DNA of 64,000 bases, taken from NCBI GenBank assembly GCA_012934845.2, contig WNNJ02003011.1, positions 1-64,000 of the forward strand, written 5' to 3'. Made by a program: the position numbers and the translations under genes. This DNA comes from Pomphorhynchus laevis. Its lineage: Eukaryota > Acanthocephala > Palaeacanthocephala > Echinorhynchida > Pomphorhynchidae. The notes under the pieces were generated by a model, which was not told where the DNA came from, made no database searches, and saw nothing but the letters and a program-made list of their open reading frames with translations. Positions 42,001 through 50,384 of the stretch are shown here, piece by piece; position 1 is the stretch's first letter; the number at the start of each line of letters is the position of its first letter.

Positions 42001-43946
42001 GCTTCACCAAATAGAATCATTAGCAAAAGCACTGACAATAGCCGGCGCAGGTATCTTTATATCGGCTTACTTCTACTATGAATTTCTCAAATGATAACAT
42101 TCCGCGTGAATTTTTGTAATCATATAAGCCCGACGCGAAAGAATCAAATCAGCTAACTGAGTCTACGTATTTAATATAATTATAAAATAAACAAAACATA
42201 ATAATAATGCTAAATCAAAATTTAATAATTAAATAATAAAATTAATAATTGTTTTTAGATTTTCAATAATTTAAATCAAGTTTAAATAAAAAATTGAAAT
42301 TTAAAATAAACGTCATTTTTATGAATTGACTAATAAATAACAGACGTTGTATCAGAATAGGAATTAGAGGTCATCAGGAGGAACTGCCTTGCTATCAGGT
42401 TTCGGCCTCTAACTCTGAAACGAGTTAGGACGAGAAAGACGAGAAACACTGCTAGATGCCGTTTCGTCATCACAATGACTCATCAGTGCTAGATCCCTTT
42501 CACTGCTGCATCCAGCAGTGGGATGGTATCATTTGAGAAATTCATATTAGAAGTAAGCAGATAAAAAGATACCTGCGCTGACTTTTGTCAGTGGAATGGT
42601 ATCATTTGAGAAATTCATTGTAGAAGTAAGCCGATAAAAAGATACCTACGCTGACTTTGTTAATGCTTTTGCTAATGATTCTATTTGGCGAAGCTGTAGT
42701 GCTGGTTCAACGCTCTATGATGATGTTACTAGAGGTTTTATAGTACATCATACATATGATTCGTTGATTGCCGTCTGCTAGTCCTCCTCTGCATCCAGCA
42801 ATTTGAGTGATCTGGCACTGATGAGCCATTGTGATGACGAAACGGCATCTAGCAGTGTTTCTCGTCTTTATTTCGCGTCGGGCTTAAATGATTTTAAGAT
42901 CATTCGTTATGAAAAGTAGTGATAGATTATTTATTATCACATAAGTTTATGAAGTTTATATTAATATATTTAATGTAACGATTTCACAAATAACAATTAT
43001 ATAAATGAACGGAGAAGAAAATAAGTGTACTGGACAGCACAGCTTATGTTTAACCTTAATAAAGCATTAACAAGTAAATAGCTGTCTATATAAAATCGGT
43101 AAGATTCTTCCGGCCTTATATGTGGTATAATAACTCAAGTGCGTGCAAATATTTACTAGTGGTGATCTATTGCAACTGACGAAGACATCAACCGAAACTA
43201 GTTTTTTTAAATCTATCTTTATCGTTGTCGCTTCATTAATTTAACTGTTTGAACAATTATATATAACAAATAAAAATCAACTAAAACTGGAAAACAAACA
43301 AATAGATTAAATCTATTTTGCATCATTACTTTAGTCTTATTAATTGATTATAATTTAGGACTATGTCCCATCTACGAGTGACATACTTTATTGCAGAAAA
43401 ACAACAACGTCCATTACTGAACACAAAGTTTTGATTAATAAGCAAATATTTGTCTTTATCGACGTAGGAGGTCAACGTTTATACAGAGCGAAATGGTGTC
43501 AATGTCTTACTCATGCCCGAACGATATTATTTATGACTTCGACGAGCGAATTTGATGAGGTATTAACTGAGGACGGCCGCACTAATCGTCTCATCGAATC
43601 ATTAGACCTATTCGCTGCTATTTCTCGTAATATCTGGCTAAAAAATATAAGTCAAATACTGTTTTTAAATAAAACGGATTTGCTGGTCAAAAAGGTTGAG
43701 ACAGCCAAGTTTAGTGAGTATTTTAGTGAATTTAAAGGAAACGATCAGTCTCTCAATGATGTAAAATCGTTTATACTTTCGTTATTCATGAATATAAAAT
43801 GCATGTCATCGAACAGCCGCCAAGATTCTAATCAGTTGTACTATCATTTCACAAACATGCTTGACGGGAAGCAAATAAAGCTTGTTTTCAACGATGTAAA
43901 GGATATGATACTGAAGGATAACGTTTCAAGGCTTATGCTCGAATAA
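29696..43946 (+). CDS. G-protein alpha subunit, G12/13 class (4 exons)
   Basis: Spliced gene, exons 29696-29870, 40605-40978, 41577-41708 and 43359-43946, predicted 422 residues. All introns are GT-AG and phases agree (intron 1 splits a Gly codon, introns 2 and 3 fall between codons). The product is the GTP-binding alpha subunit of a heterotrimeric G protein at the inner plasma membrane. DYVPSTSDIL, TSTSEFDEVL, QILFLNKTDLL and KLVFNDVKDMIL align with G-alpha-12/13 (concertina type), which signals to RhoGEFs. Catalytic R240, T243 and Q266 are kept. Oddities are a Ser in the P-loop (GASESGKST) and a changed switch II (DVGGQRLYRAKW). It is longer than usual (~350-380) and has a 10.7-kb first intron full of retroelements. 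Confidence 0.9.
29871..31060 (+). other. Start of G-alpha intron 1, nothing recognised
   Basis: Unique AT-rich intron sequence. A moderately GC-rich part (30030-30320) has a short open frame (30038-30247) without recognisable content. Confidence 0.5.
31060..31250 (-). mobile_element. PLE-B tail copy, partial
   Basis: Contains the complement of GGCCGAAACCTGAAAAATC and of GCCCCGCTGCTATGCTG (about 31105-31150), the module of the PLE-B tail, now decayed. It lies inside G-alpha intron 1, antisense to the gene. Confidence 0.6.
31411..32290 (-). mobile_element. PLE family H, truncated copy, - strand
   Basis: A 234-residue frame (31581-32285) holds the C-terminal half of a canonical PLE: GCYIVTDYHPAFLSLEGDLN, the cysteine cluster CGNNRCKCCAEICRG and the GIY-YIG core NLVNLCLCAECPVQCVGETG with RMNTKRCDV, ending REQFWIAQLMTDLYLN. 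The RT is missing. It is joined head to head with a + copy near 32300 and carries a hammerhead-like core at 31467-31494. It lies within intron 1 of the G-alpha gene. Confidence 0.85.
31467..31494 (-). ncRNA. Hammerhead-like core, left outer end of PLE-H pair
   Basis: On the - strand ACTGAAGA, AGGCTT-ACAA-AAGCC, GAAAGC. The core CTGAAGA and GAAA are intact with a stem II of 4-5 pairs. The same core stands at the other outer end (32884-32912). Confidence 0.6.
32290..32960 (+). mobile_element. PLE family H, truncated copy, + strand
   Basis: Inverted near-identical partner of 31411-32080. A 155-residue frame (32324-32791) starts within NLRNLL and ends REQFWIAQLMTDLYLN, then the tail with CTGAAGA..GCCGAAAGC (32884-32912). 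It ends at CAATCG directly against (TA)n. Differences from the partner are few (CAATCKTKN versus CAVTCKTIN), so the pair arose recently, probably in one event. Confidence 0.85.
32961..33024. repeat. (TA)n microsatellite
   Basis: About 32 TA units abutting the right end of the PLE-H pair. Confidence 0.97.
33553..34319 (-). pseudogene. LINE-alpha copy 1 RT region
   Basis: Three frames overlap here. 34319-34107 carries KKKSITCPKDLRPISIQNSF and ARKIRDHLSRQNLIPPGFHG. 34074 onward carries SHQLAVAVSLDFSAAFDRIS. 33955 onward carries TGVPQGYPLSPILYLDASIE and HLVVYADDTTSLFSEH. All catalytic Asp boxes are present but the frame shifts at about 34080-34107 and 33950, so no full RT is made. Confidence 0.8.
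35036..35480 (-). pseudogene. LINE-alpha copy 1 endonuclease region
   Basis: AYVIVIQETRSIQLS (Glu box), RISIANIYIPQG, then in another frame YDMLLGDFNDITG (GDFN box) and NSLLDILLLHKM. The blocks are in APE-endonuclease order with one frame change near 35200. Confidence 0.75.
35950..36660 (-). pseudogene. LINE-alpha copy 1 gag-like ORF1
   Basis: IERSNLFNAFLRKFSDQYKN, IKVSFYAEDLAKAYISFFEK and LEFALTSVEDAIRLAHFKCN lead to TYHHCNTCH. In the next frame come CNTCHEWGHWASKC and CGVCGSADKHEKFLL, two zinc knuckles. ORF1 proteins of this type bind element RNA. One frame change falls within the first knuckle (about 36090). Confidence 0.7.
36730..36912 (-). mobile_element. PLE-B tail copy, partial
   Basis: Complement of the tail segment around ATATACTCTGTATTAG and AATTTCATCAGAGGAAAT. 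It lacks the terminus, and family P sequence follows at 36955. Confidence 0.55.
36955..37040 (-). mobile_element. Family P tail, single arm
   Basis: AAGAATTATTGGAGCTGGATC and TTTCGCTAACCTCTGTTAGC match one arm of the palindrome at 25967-26165, including the complement of GCTAACAGAGGTTAGCGAAA. Here only one arm is present, so the palindromes are pairs of this unit. Confidence 0.6.
37250..37505 (+). other. Unassigned Cys-rich open stretch in intron 1
   Basis: Reads MPRGKSRSVSRCCHCSVAAA in one frame and MLPLFGCCCKVQRFKCAKDG in another (37318-37503). It is more GC-rich than its flanks. It may be the 5' part of the family F element that follows or an unrelated relic. No domain was recognised. Confidence 0.25.
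37950..38861 (+). pseudogene. Family F RT retroelement, RT region
   Basis: Reads ILVMDDTVEEQTVRNIIEHL, RFGDIDITDIIVTARRTPGS with AGPYGLNSSQWCAMLEFF, LIPP..KNSGIRPIEICRFR, GILHIDVTNAFNCINRKLAP (palm Asp) and RKGFTQGDPLAMITYAVLAI. The RPIxIxE, DxxNAFN and TQGDPLAM boxes mark an RT family common in cnidarians, sponges and other invertebrates. The YxDD block is not seen; the copy breaks off near 38861. Several interruptions are present. It lies in sense orientation within G-alpha intron 1. Confidence 0.65.
38940..39170 (-). mobile_element. PLE-B tail copy, terminal part
   Basis: Begins at the shared terminus AGCTAACTGAGTCTACGTAT (38945-38964) and runs to the module start (GGATTAGAGGTCATGAGG), then stops in unrelated sequence near 39170. 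Confidence 0.75.
39845..40580 (-). mobile_element. PLE-B tail copy with a GC-rich insert
   Basis: The terminus (CAGCTGAATGGGTCTACGTA, 39851-39870) and tail are interrupted at 39960-40290 and continue at 40291-40580 with AGACGTTGTATCAGAATAAG, a module that has lost CGAAAC (40345-40400), and the distal tail. The tail ends ~25 bases before the splice acceptor of G-alpha exon 2, so its AT-rich end lies next to the polypyrimidine tract. Confidence 0.7.
39980..40270. mobile_element. GC-rich insert with long AT-rich flanking duplication
   Basis: ~290 bp of clearly higher GC content than its flanks, bounded on both sides by TTTTTTAAATAA followed by TTATTTAAAAA (39962-39985 and 40268-40293), an apparent ~24-bp duplication. 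Both strands are open (62 and 85 codons) but nothing is recognised. It could be a SINE or a fragment of a GC-rich retroelement. Confidence 0.45.
40605..40978 (+). other. G-alpha exon 2
   Basis: Acceptor TTGTTGTTTACAG, donor GTATGC. Encodes residues 59-183: the P-loop GASESGKSTFIKQ, then IRIIHDQKFNDAELHEF and most of the helical domain. The Ser in place of the usual Gly in the P-loop is notable. The helical domain is poorly conserved, as is common in G12/13. Confidence 0.9.
41577..41708 (+). other. G-alpha exon 3
   Basis: 44 codons, FQARTDNAKLTKRDIDFDIN to REENISAQ, with acceptor TTTATTTTAG and donor GTTAGT. It corresponds to the end of the helical domain (the DSxxYFLxxL-like FNADAFYYFLTREE). 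Both borders fall between codons and the open frame is exactly 132 nt, which supports the exon despite weak conservation. Confidence 0.8.
41769..42140 (-). mobile_element. HHR-bearing tandem repeat, family G, in G-alpha intron 3
   Basis: A ~313-bp unit plus the start of the next: TTCTCAAATGATACCATTCC (41769) recurs at 42084. On the - strand it carries CTGATGA, TCAT-TGTG-ATGA, CGAAAC (41880-41850). The tandem form with a hammerhead core suggests a retrozyme-like unit copied through circular or multimeric RNA. No ORF. Confidence 0.6.
42140..42425 (-). mobile_element. PLE-B tail copy, terminal part
   Basis: Begins at the shared terminus (CAGCTAACTGAGTCTACGTA, 42149-42168) and ends within the module at GTTTCGGCCTC (42402-42412), where family G sequence takes over. 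Confidence 0.75.
42427..42890. mobile_element. Family G inverted pair
   Basis: A short - strand piece (42427-42510) with core CTGATGAG, TCAT-TGTG-ATGA, CGAAAC (42491-42462) faces a longer + strand copy (~42510-42885) with CTGATGAG, CCAT-TGTG-ATGA, CGAAAC (42818-42844). Inside the + copy a ~65-bp piece is duplicated (GGTATCATTTGAGAAATTCA at 42534 and 42599). Head-to-head pairing again, within G-alpha intron 3. Confidence 0.6.
43359..43946 (+). other. G-alpha exon 4 and stop
   Basis: Acceptor TTATAATTTAG; residues 228-422. DYVPSTSDILYCRKTTTSI carries switch I with the catalytic Arg and Mg-binding Thr. FVFIDVGGQRLYRAKW carries switch II with the GTPase Gln. LFLNKTDLL is the guanine-specificity box. 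The C-terminus VKDMILKDNVSRLMLE parallels the G12/13 tail DTILHDNLKQLMLQ that contacts receptors. The TCAT-type box is degenerate (YHFTNML). Confidence 0.92.
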
Positions 43947-43992
43947 TTATATATCAAACACAAGACTAATGTTGAAGTGATATACATATGAA

Positions 43993-43998
43993 AATAAA
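43993..43998 (+). terminator. Poly(A) signal of the G-alpha gene
   Basis: AATAAA lies 46 bases after the TAA stop. It is the first such hexamer downstream. Confidence 0.6.
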
Positions 43999-43999
43999 A

Positions 44000-46260
44000 T
44001 TTATGTTCATCAATTCAGTTGAATGTTTGCTTGAGTTTGATTTTATCGTATATTATTTGTAAAAGGGGTGTAGAACGTTTAATTGCGTATATAACCAATT
44101 ATCGTTTGAATTAAATGAGTTTACTGAAAGTGAACTAATGTTAGTGAAATTAAACTTGAGTAGTAGTTGAAGGCATTGGTATGATTTTACAAAATCAATT
44201 CAATGAATGTAGGATCCTGAAACTCTACATATAACCATTATTACGTAAAACATCCGTAATTTTAATTAAAATTTATTTAATAAAAGAACATACAAATAAA
44301 TATGTATATTTAACATTTAGTAAAAAAATACAATTTTAACTTGATTTATATCTATGCATGAACACGATCAGTTTTGAGGCTATTGCTTCGAATTTCGACA
44401 AAGGGTTTACTTTTCAATCGTTGGCAATATTTGAGTGCTAGCGGCTGAAAGCTGAATACCATCATCTGAACAAATGGTTGTTTGCTAAAATCGATCGAAT
44501 TTGTCATTTCCAAATGCAAAATAATAAATTAACATCAATTAAATCGGTAAAAAAACTTACATTGCACATTATACTATCATTTTTCGTATTAATAAATATT
44601 TTCATTAATATAGCCTTTATCAATATATCAATTTGTGAGATAGCCTTGTTTTGCGTTGTATATAAGAATTCCTTAGAAACTGGTAACTTATTTATGTTTT
44701 CAGGCATTGATGTGAATTATAGATACAATAAGAATAACTATTAAAATCAAGCAAGCTTTTAACTGTTACTTCCTCTTCAAGGCAAATAATAGTTGATTTG
44801 AAGAGAACGTTACATTCAAAAGCTTGTCCAATTACAATAGTGTATTTTCCTATCTATAATTCGCATTAATGACTATGATTAGTTCTGACACGAAAGAAAT
44901 CCTTACCTATTTACATTTGTAGATACACAACTATTTATAAAAGTTTGTGTAGCAAACTTTAAATCCAACACTTAAAATATAAAAAATAATTAGATGAAAC
45001 ATACAATGATCAATTAATTTTACATAATATTAAGTTTACATTGAAAAATATTTATATCATGCTTTATTTTCAATTTGCATAATATTCTTAATTTTACTAG
45101 AGAATTTTAGAATATAAATTTAAGGCCAATTTGAATTTTGTAATTTCAACTGTTTCCTCTATGAATTAAGAACACTCTCGCTTTCTACATGTTATGATTG
45201 CGCGTTTATATTCTCAACTCATATTTCATCATCACCTCAATGAATGATAAGAAATGTTGAAAAATAAAATGCTTGCATAACTTTGTAGCAACTGTTTCAA
45301 TGCATGTTATTTGATTTAAAAATTTTTGATAAAACTGATAAAATAATGATTTAATTGCAATTGCTTCTTTTTAGCATGCCGCTTTCGAACTTGCAATTCG
45401 TGGATTAAGGTTATATGTTTAGTAAAATTCGTTTGCCTGATCATTTCTATTATGAACACATATGAACTTGAATACAATAAGTCTTTAATCATATTGTTAA
45501 AATATAATATAGTAATTTAATTGATTCAAAATACTGTTGCATTCTGAAAATGACGTTTCTAATTTTAAATAGATTCAATTTTGATGTAAAAAATAAATTA
45601 ATTCACAAGAAGATAGTATCACCGTGTAGTGTCCATTTTATTTCGTTTGCCTTCGCTGGTGCATGGTACAAGCTCTCGGACTGAAGGAGATTAAATACCT
45701 TAAGTTAATGCTATTAGTAATTTCTTGATTTGTCGAATTTAAATTAACATTAGTGAGAAGCACAGTCGAGTTTTTCACCACAACGTGAATAATGATATCA
45801 AAATATTTCCAGTTATTTCTAAAAAATATAATATAATAATTTTATAGCAACAAAAGGGCCGACACTCCTTTCCGCCTGTTTGTGTGCAATAATCTTTTGA
45901 TGGATAATAAGTATAATATTATAAGATCATATTTTTGACATGAAAATGAGCCTACAAAATTGCTGGGTTGATTGGGATATTGATAAATTTAGCACTCAAT
46001 ATAAGATAGTAATATTGTGATCTGGAACAAGCTTAATCCATATCCTAAAACTCGTATGATTTGTATTTTTTATTAGTTTTATAATATTTCTAATTAAACC
46101 GAAACCAAGATAATTTGCCAAATAAGTTTTTGAAAATGAGCATTTGCTCAATGAGTTTTTGTTCAATTGTTCATTTTTGAAGTTCATTTGTAAATTAATA
46201 AATTAGTAAATATACTGAGCTCGTATTTTTAAACATTTAATTTTTGGCAATGCTAATATT
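44000..46260. other. AT-rich intergenic stretch, nothing recognised
   Basis: About 2.2 kb. The open frames (for example 44478-44744, hydrophobic) show no domain, and the hydrophobicity follows from AT-rich codons. No repeat partner was seen. Confidence 0.5.
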
Positions 46261-46344
46261 TAATAGATTTTTGCATATTTCAAATGTCATTTTTCTGTTC
46301 TCGACCTATCGATATGGTTATAAATGCATTCGTTTCTCATGAGC

Positions 46345-46472
46345 TTGGAATCTTTCTAAAACTTAGAATGTTTATAAAGCTTGGAAAGCTTCTAAAGCTT
46401 GGAATGTTTCTAAAGCTTGGAATATTTCTAAAGCTTGGAATGTTTCTAAATCTTGGAATACTTCTAATGAGC
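46345..46472. repeat. 18-bp minisatellite
   Basis: Seven units of CTTGGAATGTTTCTAAAG type. Because 18 is a multiple of three, it reads as LGMFLK repeats on + and SFRNIP repeats on -, which makes spurious frames on both strands. Confidence 0.9.
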
Positions 46473-46694
46473 TCGGTTGAGTAGGAATGTATATAGACTA
46501 GCGCTACGATAGGGGTTGAGTGTCTGATGTGCATATTTATGTATTTGGTGCTCCCGCAAATATCTATCCTAATAAAATCGATTTTTTATTGACCCGAAAC
46601 GTTCGCAATTGTCTCATTCGAAACAATGTGGTTCTACTTAACCATTCCTAATAATACTTACGGCAACGAATAATGTCCGATTATTTAGAGTGTG

Positions 46695-47985
46695 TTAAGT
46701 TAGGCGAACTAAATTTATTTGAATTTTTGACTATTTGCATTGGTCATTATCAACAATCATCAGCAAAGTTACAATATAGATCAGTAAAACGAACAAATAA
46801 AATAAAAATAATAATATCGAATCATCAAAAGGCATGAAGGGTTCAAACGAATGCTTCATCCTTTAATATTTCAGCGTTTTTAATATTTCAAATATATCAA
46901 ATGATGCAACTCAGCAAAAAGAAAACTTGATCATCTATTTTCAAAATAAGATGACAATGAATTATCGACAGCGCTAATCACAGCTGAGGAATATTATTGC
47001 AAATAATTTGACAGAAAAGTCTAAATAATCTAGTGTCATATACCAGTTCAATTGCAGCGAGGCCAGATAATAATAAGGATTTTGTTAAATAAAAATACAG
47101 CCACTAAAAAGTTAAAAAACAGCAGAAAAATAAAAGAAAACAAATTCAGAAACGATGTTATTTTAATCTTCTAATGTATTCACGGCCTCAGGCCCACAGG
47201 GATCTGAGCCCTCCAGCCAATCCAACACGCCGCTCTCCGATTAAACACCCGAGGTCTCACCCCCCCCCGAAGAATCTAATCGAGGCGGACTATGCTCGGT
47301 AATCGCGAGACTGGGAGGAGTTCGAGAAGCATTAGTCTTTGCTCTGGGGACGTCCTCTTGAAAAGAAGACTAATCCTGAAATAGACCAAGTACCCAGAGG
47401 CGCACTTGAGTTTTCCCATTCAATGACAGATGCTGAGCCCGTTTCAGGGTCCACCTAGCTCTCTACAGAATACGTTTGAGTCTATCCAGGTCAGCTTTCG
47501 CTGACCAGTTCACTGTAATGGTAAACCCCAAGTATTTTACTCGACTTGTGAAGGTAGGGAGTGGTGATGCTAGATGTAGTACCGGTAATACAGCATATAC
47601 AAGCTATACGACACAGACGATTGAGAACCTTCTTCACCAACATGTCTACAAAGGAGCTATCAAATGACAACTAATAGAAAAACAATTGCATACCGTGCAA
47701 ATATTATCTTATCAATAACACGAATGTGTTAAATGCTTAGTAATTGTCCGAAACAATTACAAATAATCGAGGCGTTGTCGATAAAGAAACTAGAACCAAA
47801 AATCAATAAAAAGAGTGAAGGATTTGTTCGAGCCATTCATGTATTTTGATTATTCAATATTGTTATTTTATTTTTGTTGTTGTTCATTTTACTGATTTAT
47901 ATTGTAACTTTGCAGATAATTTTTGATAATGACCAATGCAAATGGTCAAAAATTCAAATACATTTATTTCGCCTTAAATCTAATA
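46695..47985. mobile_element. Element with ~170-bp inverted repeats
   Basis: 46695-46865 and 47815-47985 are inverted copies at roughly 80% identity (shared TTGAATTTTTGAC, GCATTGGTCATTATCA and GCAAAGTTACAATATA). The interior (~950 bp) includes a LINE-alpha 3' fragment and no transposase. It may be a non-autonomous DNA transposon with long inverted repeats or another head-to-head retroelement pair opened by an insertion. No hammerhead core is seen. Confidence 0.5.
47175..47580 (-). mobile_element. LINE-alpha 3' fragment
   Basis: ~400 bp matching 33165-33550: GGCGGACTATGCTCGGTAAT and GAGTCTATCCAGGTCAGCTT are shared. It covers the protein C-terminus and 3' end. It is 5'-truncated and sits between the inverted repeats of 46695-47985. 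Confidence 0.8.
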
Positions 47986-48213
47986 TGTATTACCATATAT
48001 GCGATCTCTTATGAAATACCATACTAAAGATCTTTTTGTGCTACTAAACTCATCTTGTAGAACGAGATGTAATTCTAAACGAGAATAAAAATACGATGGT
48101 TGAATAGGTTCGGCTGGTTGCCCCCAATCCGTAATTGTGCTAATGTATCTAAGAAAACAATGCCCAAGTTTGTGTCCTAGGAAATGAGAAAGCTGTACAG
48201 CTATCAAATTCAA
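47980..48213 (-). other. Possible exon or relic with H-x3-H-x3-H pattern
   Basis: A 77-codon frame beginning near LIAVQLSHFLGHKLGHCFLR. The spacing HxxxHxxxH recalls a metzincin zinc site (HExxHxxGxxH), but the catalytic Glu is Phe and the Gly is one place off. The rest (DWGQPAEPIQPSYFYSRLEL) is not recognised. It could be a relic exon. With 48598-48785 it might form one broken gene on the - strand. Confidence 0.25.
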
Positions 48214-48270
48214 CTATTTTGATTTTTTATATATAGTATGTGCGATTGTTTTTTATTTTAATTTCTGGCG

Positions 48271-48507
48271 ATGATGATAATTAGTTACCAGCGAAATATT
48301 AAAAAACTCATTTTATTTGTTTCTGTTTCATTAATTGAATTAGCATCAAAGACAAGTTATGGGGGTGTAGCTAATTTATCTTTTGGCGAATCTCAAAACA
48401 TCAGGTATCGACGAAGCAACTCATTTTTGGGCAGCATCGAATGTGTCAATACAGATGAACATCAATATATTGACATTGATTATACTTTCGTTATTTGTTT
48501 GTTTTAA
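48271..48507 (+). other. Small open frame with signal-like N-terminus
   Basis: 78 codons. KKLILFVSVSLIELASKTSY could be a signal peptide, followed by a short polar segment with one Cys. No homology was recognised and AT-rich DNA makes such frames by chance, so this is only a possibility. Confidence 0.2.
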
Positions 48508-48597
48508 TTTTTGTTTTTAAAACTGGAAATATGTAGTTTAGTGGACTTGTAAGTCAATGTATATCCACAATAGCCTCTTTAATAAATATGTACTAAC

Positions 48598-48785
48598 CTA
48601 GTATAAAGTCGAGTACTAATAAAAACGAATTTAGTGGATATTGGAAAACCAACCAGTGACCATCCATCGACTGATTTAGTGTCTACAATAAAAGCTTCCC
48701 TTCCCAATGAAACAGGAAGTTGATTAATAGTATGCCCAACACGAATAAAACATTTTATTGCTTTCGTTAAAAAAAACTTCATCAA
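48598..48785 (-). other. Possible exon, unassigned
   Basis: KCFIRVGHTINQLPVSLGRE and VDTKSVDGWSLVGFPISTKF look like real protein (balanced composition, few AT-driven residues). It ends at TATACTAG followed by a donor-like GTTAGT. The upstream border is a small palindrome (48784-48810). No family was recognised. Confidence 0.3.
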
Positions 48786-48809
48786 TCACTCAGTCGTGAG
48801 TGATTGATG

Positions 48810-49180
48810 TATTATTTACTATTGTGAATTGTATAAATTCGTTTGTTGACTTACTTATTGTGCGTTTGGTCTATCTAAATCACTGCATATTCAATAAACT
48901 TCGAAATCAATATCATTATTAATGCGAAAACCTTGAAATAATTTAATGAACCATATCTTGCAATCATTCTGTTCGATTTTGATCGCATTGAACGATACTT
49001 AATATATTAAAAGAAATATAACAAAGAAAGTCGCTGATCAGTACTTATTAATAAAGTAATATTTGTAAAATACCAATTTGGTTTATATAATCATATTGTA
49101 TTTACATCATTTGAAATGTATCCAATACGTTTATATTACAATCTTCTTTTGTAGAACTTGACATTGATAATGACTAATGA
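48810..49180. other. AT-rich stretch, nothing recognised
   Basis: No frame or repeat partner noted. Confidence 0.5.
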
Positions 49181-49430
49181 TCCTTACTGATGACCTCTAA
49201 TCCTTATTTTGATATGTCTGTTATTTATTAGTCTATTCATAAAAATTAACTTTTATTTTAAATTTCAATTTTTTATTTTTTATTCTTTTAAGTTGATACA
49301 AAATTATAAAAAATCTTATAAAAATTATTTATTTTATTATTTAATTATTAAATTTTGATTTAGCATTATTATGTTTTGTTTATTTTATAATTATATTAAA
49401 TACGTAGACTCAGTTAGCTGTTTTGATTGA
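49180..49430 (+). mobile_element. PLE-B tail copy, terminal part
   Basis: From ACTGATGACCTCTAATCC (49188-49205) to the shared terminus TACGTAGACTCAGTTAGCTG (49401-49420). Confidence 0.75.
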
Positions 49431-49469
49431 AAGTCAACGAATGGAAGTGAAATTTTAATATAAAAAAAA

Positions 49470-49530
49470 ACGATTTATTTTTACGTGGCAAATCCGTGCC
49501 GGCGCACGCTTATATGACCACAACAACAAA
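49470..49530 (-). mobile_element. Orphan L2-type LINE 3' tail
   Basis: ACGTGGCAAATCCGTGCC and GCGCACGCTTATATGACC match the 3' tail of the L2-type LINE at 54895-54955, including the hairpin. Only ~60 bp are present. Confidence 0.65.
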
Positions 49531-49554
49531 TCGATAAATAGATATGTATTTTCA

Positions 49555-49790
49555 CAGATAAATAGTTGTATCATAGATACAACATCTATTATTTAATAGT
49601 CAATTCACAAAAATAATTTTTATTTTAAATTTCAATTTTTTTTATTTTGACTTGATATAAATCATAAAAAATCTTATAACAATTATTTATTTTATTATTT
49701 AATTATTTAATTTTGATTTAGCATTATTATTATGTCTTATTTATTATATAATTATTTTTAATACGTAGATTCAGCTAGCTGATTTGATTC
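49555..49790 (+). mobile_element. PLE-B tail copy, terminal part
   Basis: From TACAACATCTATTATTTA to TACGTAGATTCAGCTAGCTG (49761-49780). Second of two tails in the same orientation within 600 bp. Confidence 0.7.
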
Positions 49791-50380
49791 ATTGAGAGTT
49801 TGGATATTTTTAGTTCATTATTTTAGTGAAGAGTTAAGAGAGGAATGGAAACGACATGGCAATATATGTGAATATTCTGCTATTATATTTCTAAGCGTTA
49901 TTTATTACGCTCTAAACTTATATTATACGTTTAGACATAATACCTAATAATACGTAATACATAATGCATGTAATAATATTAGTTTGGACACAATACCTAA
50001 TATTAATTACATTCACATCATTTTGAAGACAATTCTGCAGATATTATATTATTGAAATTTAAAATAAATTCACGGTTGTATTTATAATATATGTATGTAA
50101 CAATTATAATCATCTGTGTATATTAAAGGCGATATTGTTTAGTGTTTACATATTAGAACAATTATGAAATGATAAAATTTATAATTTATTTTGTCTGTTA
50201 ATAGTTTATTCGAGAAAATCGTTATAGTTAAGAAGTTAAAGACTACATTTCAGAATGAAAGATTTATTATTACATAAAACTTATAAATTATTTCAATTTG
50301 AAACATTTAAAAGAAAAATATTTACGTGAAAAAAATATTTATGGAAAATGCATCGCCTATCGTATTGATTAAAACAATGT
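49790..50380. other. AT-rich stretch, nothing recognised
   Basis: Contains short imperfect repeats of AATACCTAATA type (49935-50000). No gene is seen. Confidence 0.5.
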
Positions 50381-50384
50381 ATAT

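Noticed and set aside
43180-43205. Hammerhead core CTGACGAAGACATCAACCGAAAC in G-alpha intron 3
   Set aside because: The CTGACGA and CGAAAC halves are present, but no stem II can form between them, so it is at most a decayed PLE tail.
44478-44744. Small membrane protein gene downstream of G-alpha
   Set aside because: Ile, Asn and Phe richness follows from AT-rich DNA, the opposite strand is also open, and no start context or homology supports it.
46284-46534. Open frames with LGMFLK or SFRNIP repeats
   Set aside because: They come from an 18-bp minisatellite, open on both strands because 18 is a multiple of three.
46585-46612. Hammerhead near GACCCGAAACGTT
   Set aside because: No CTGANGA core or closing stem is found beside it.
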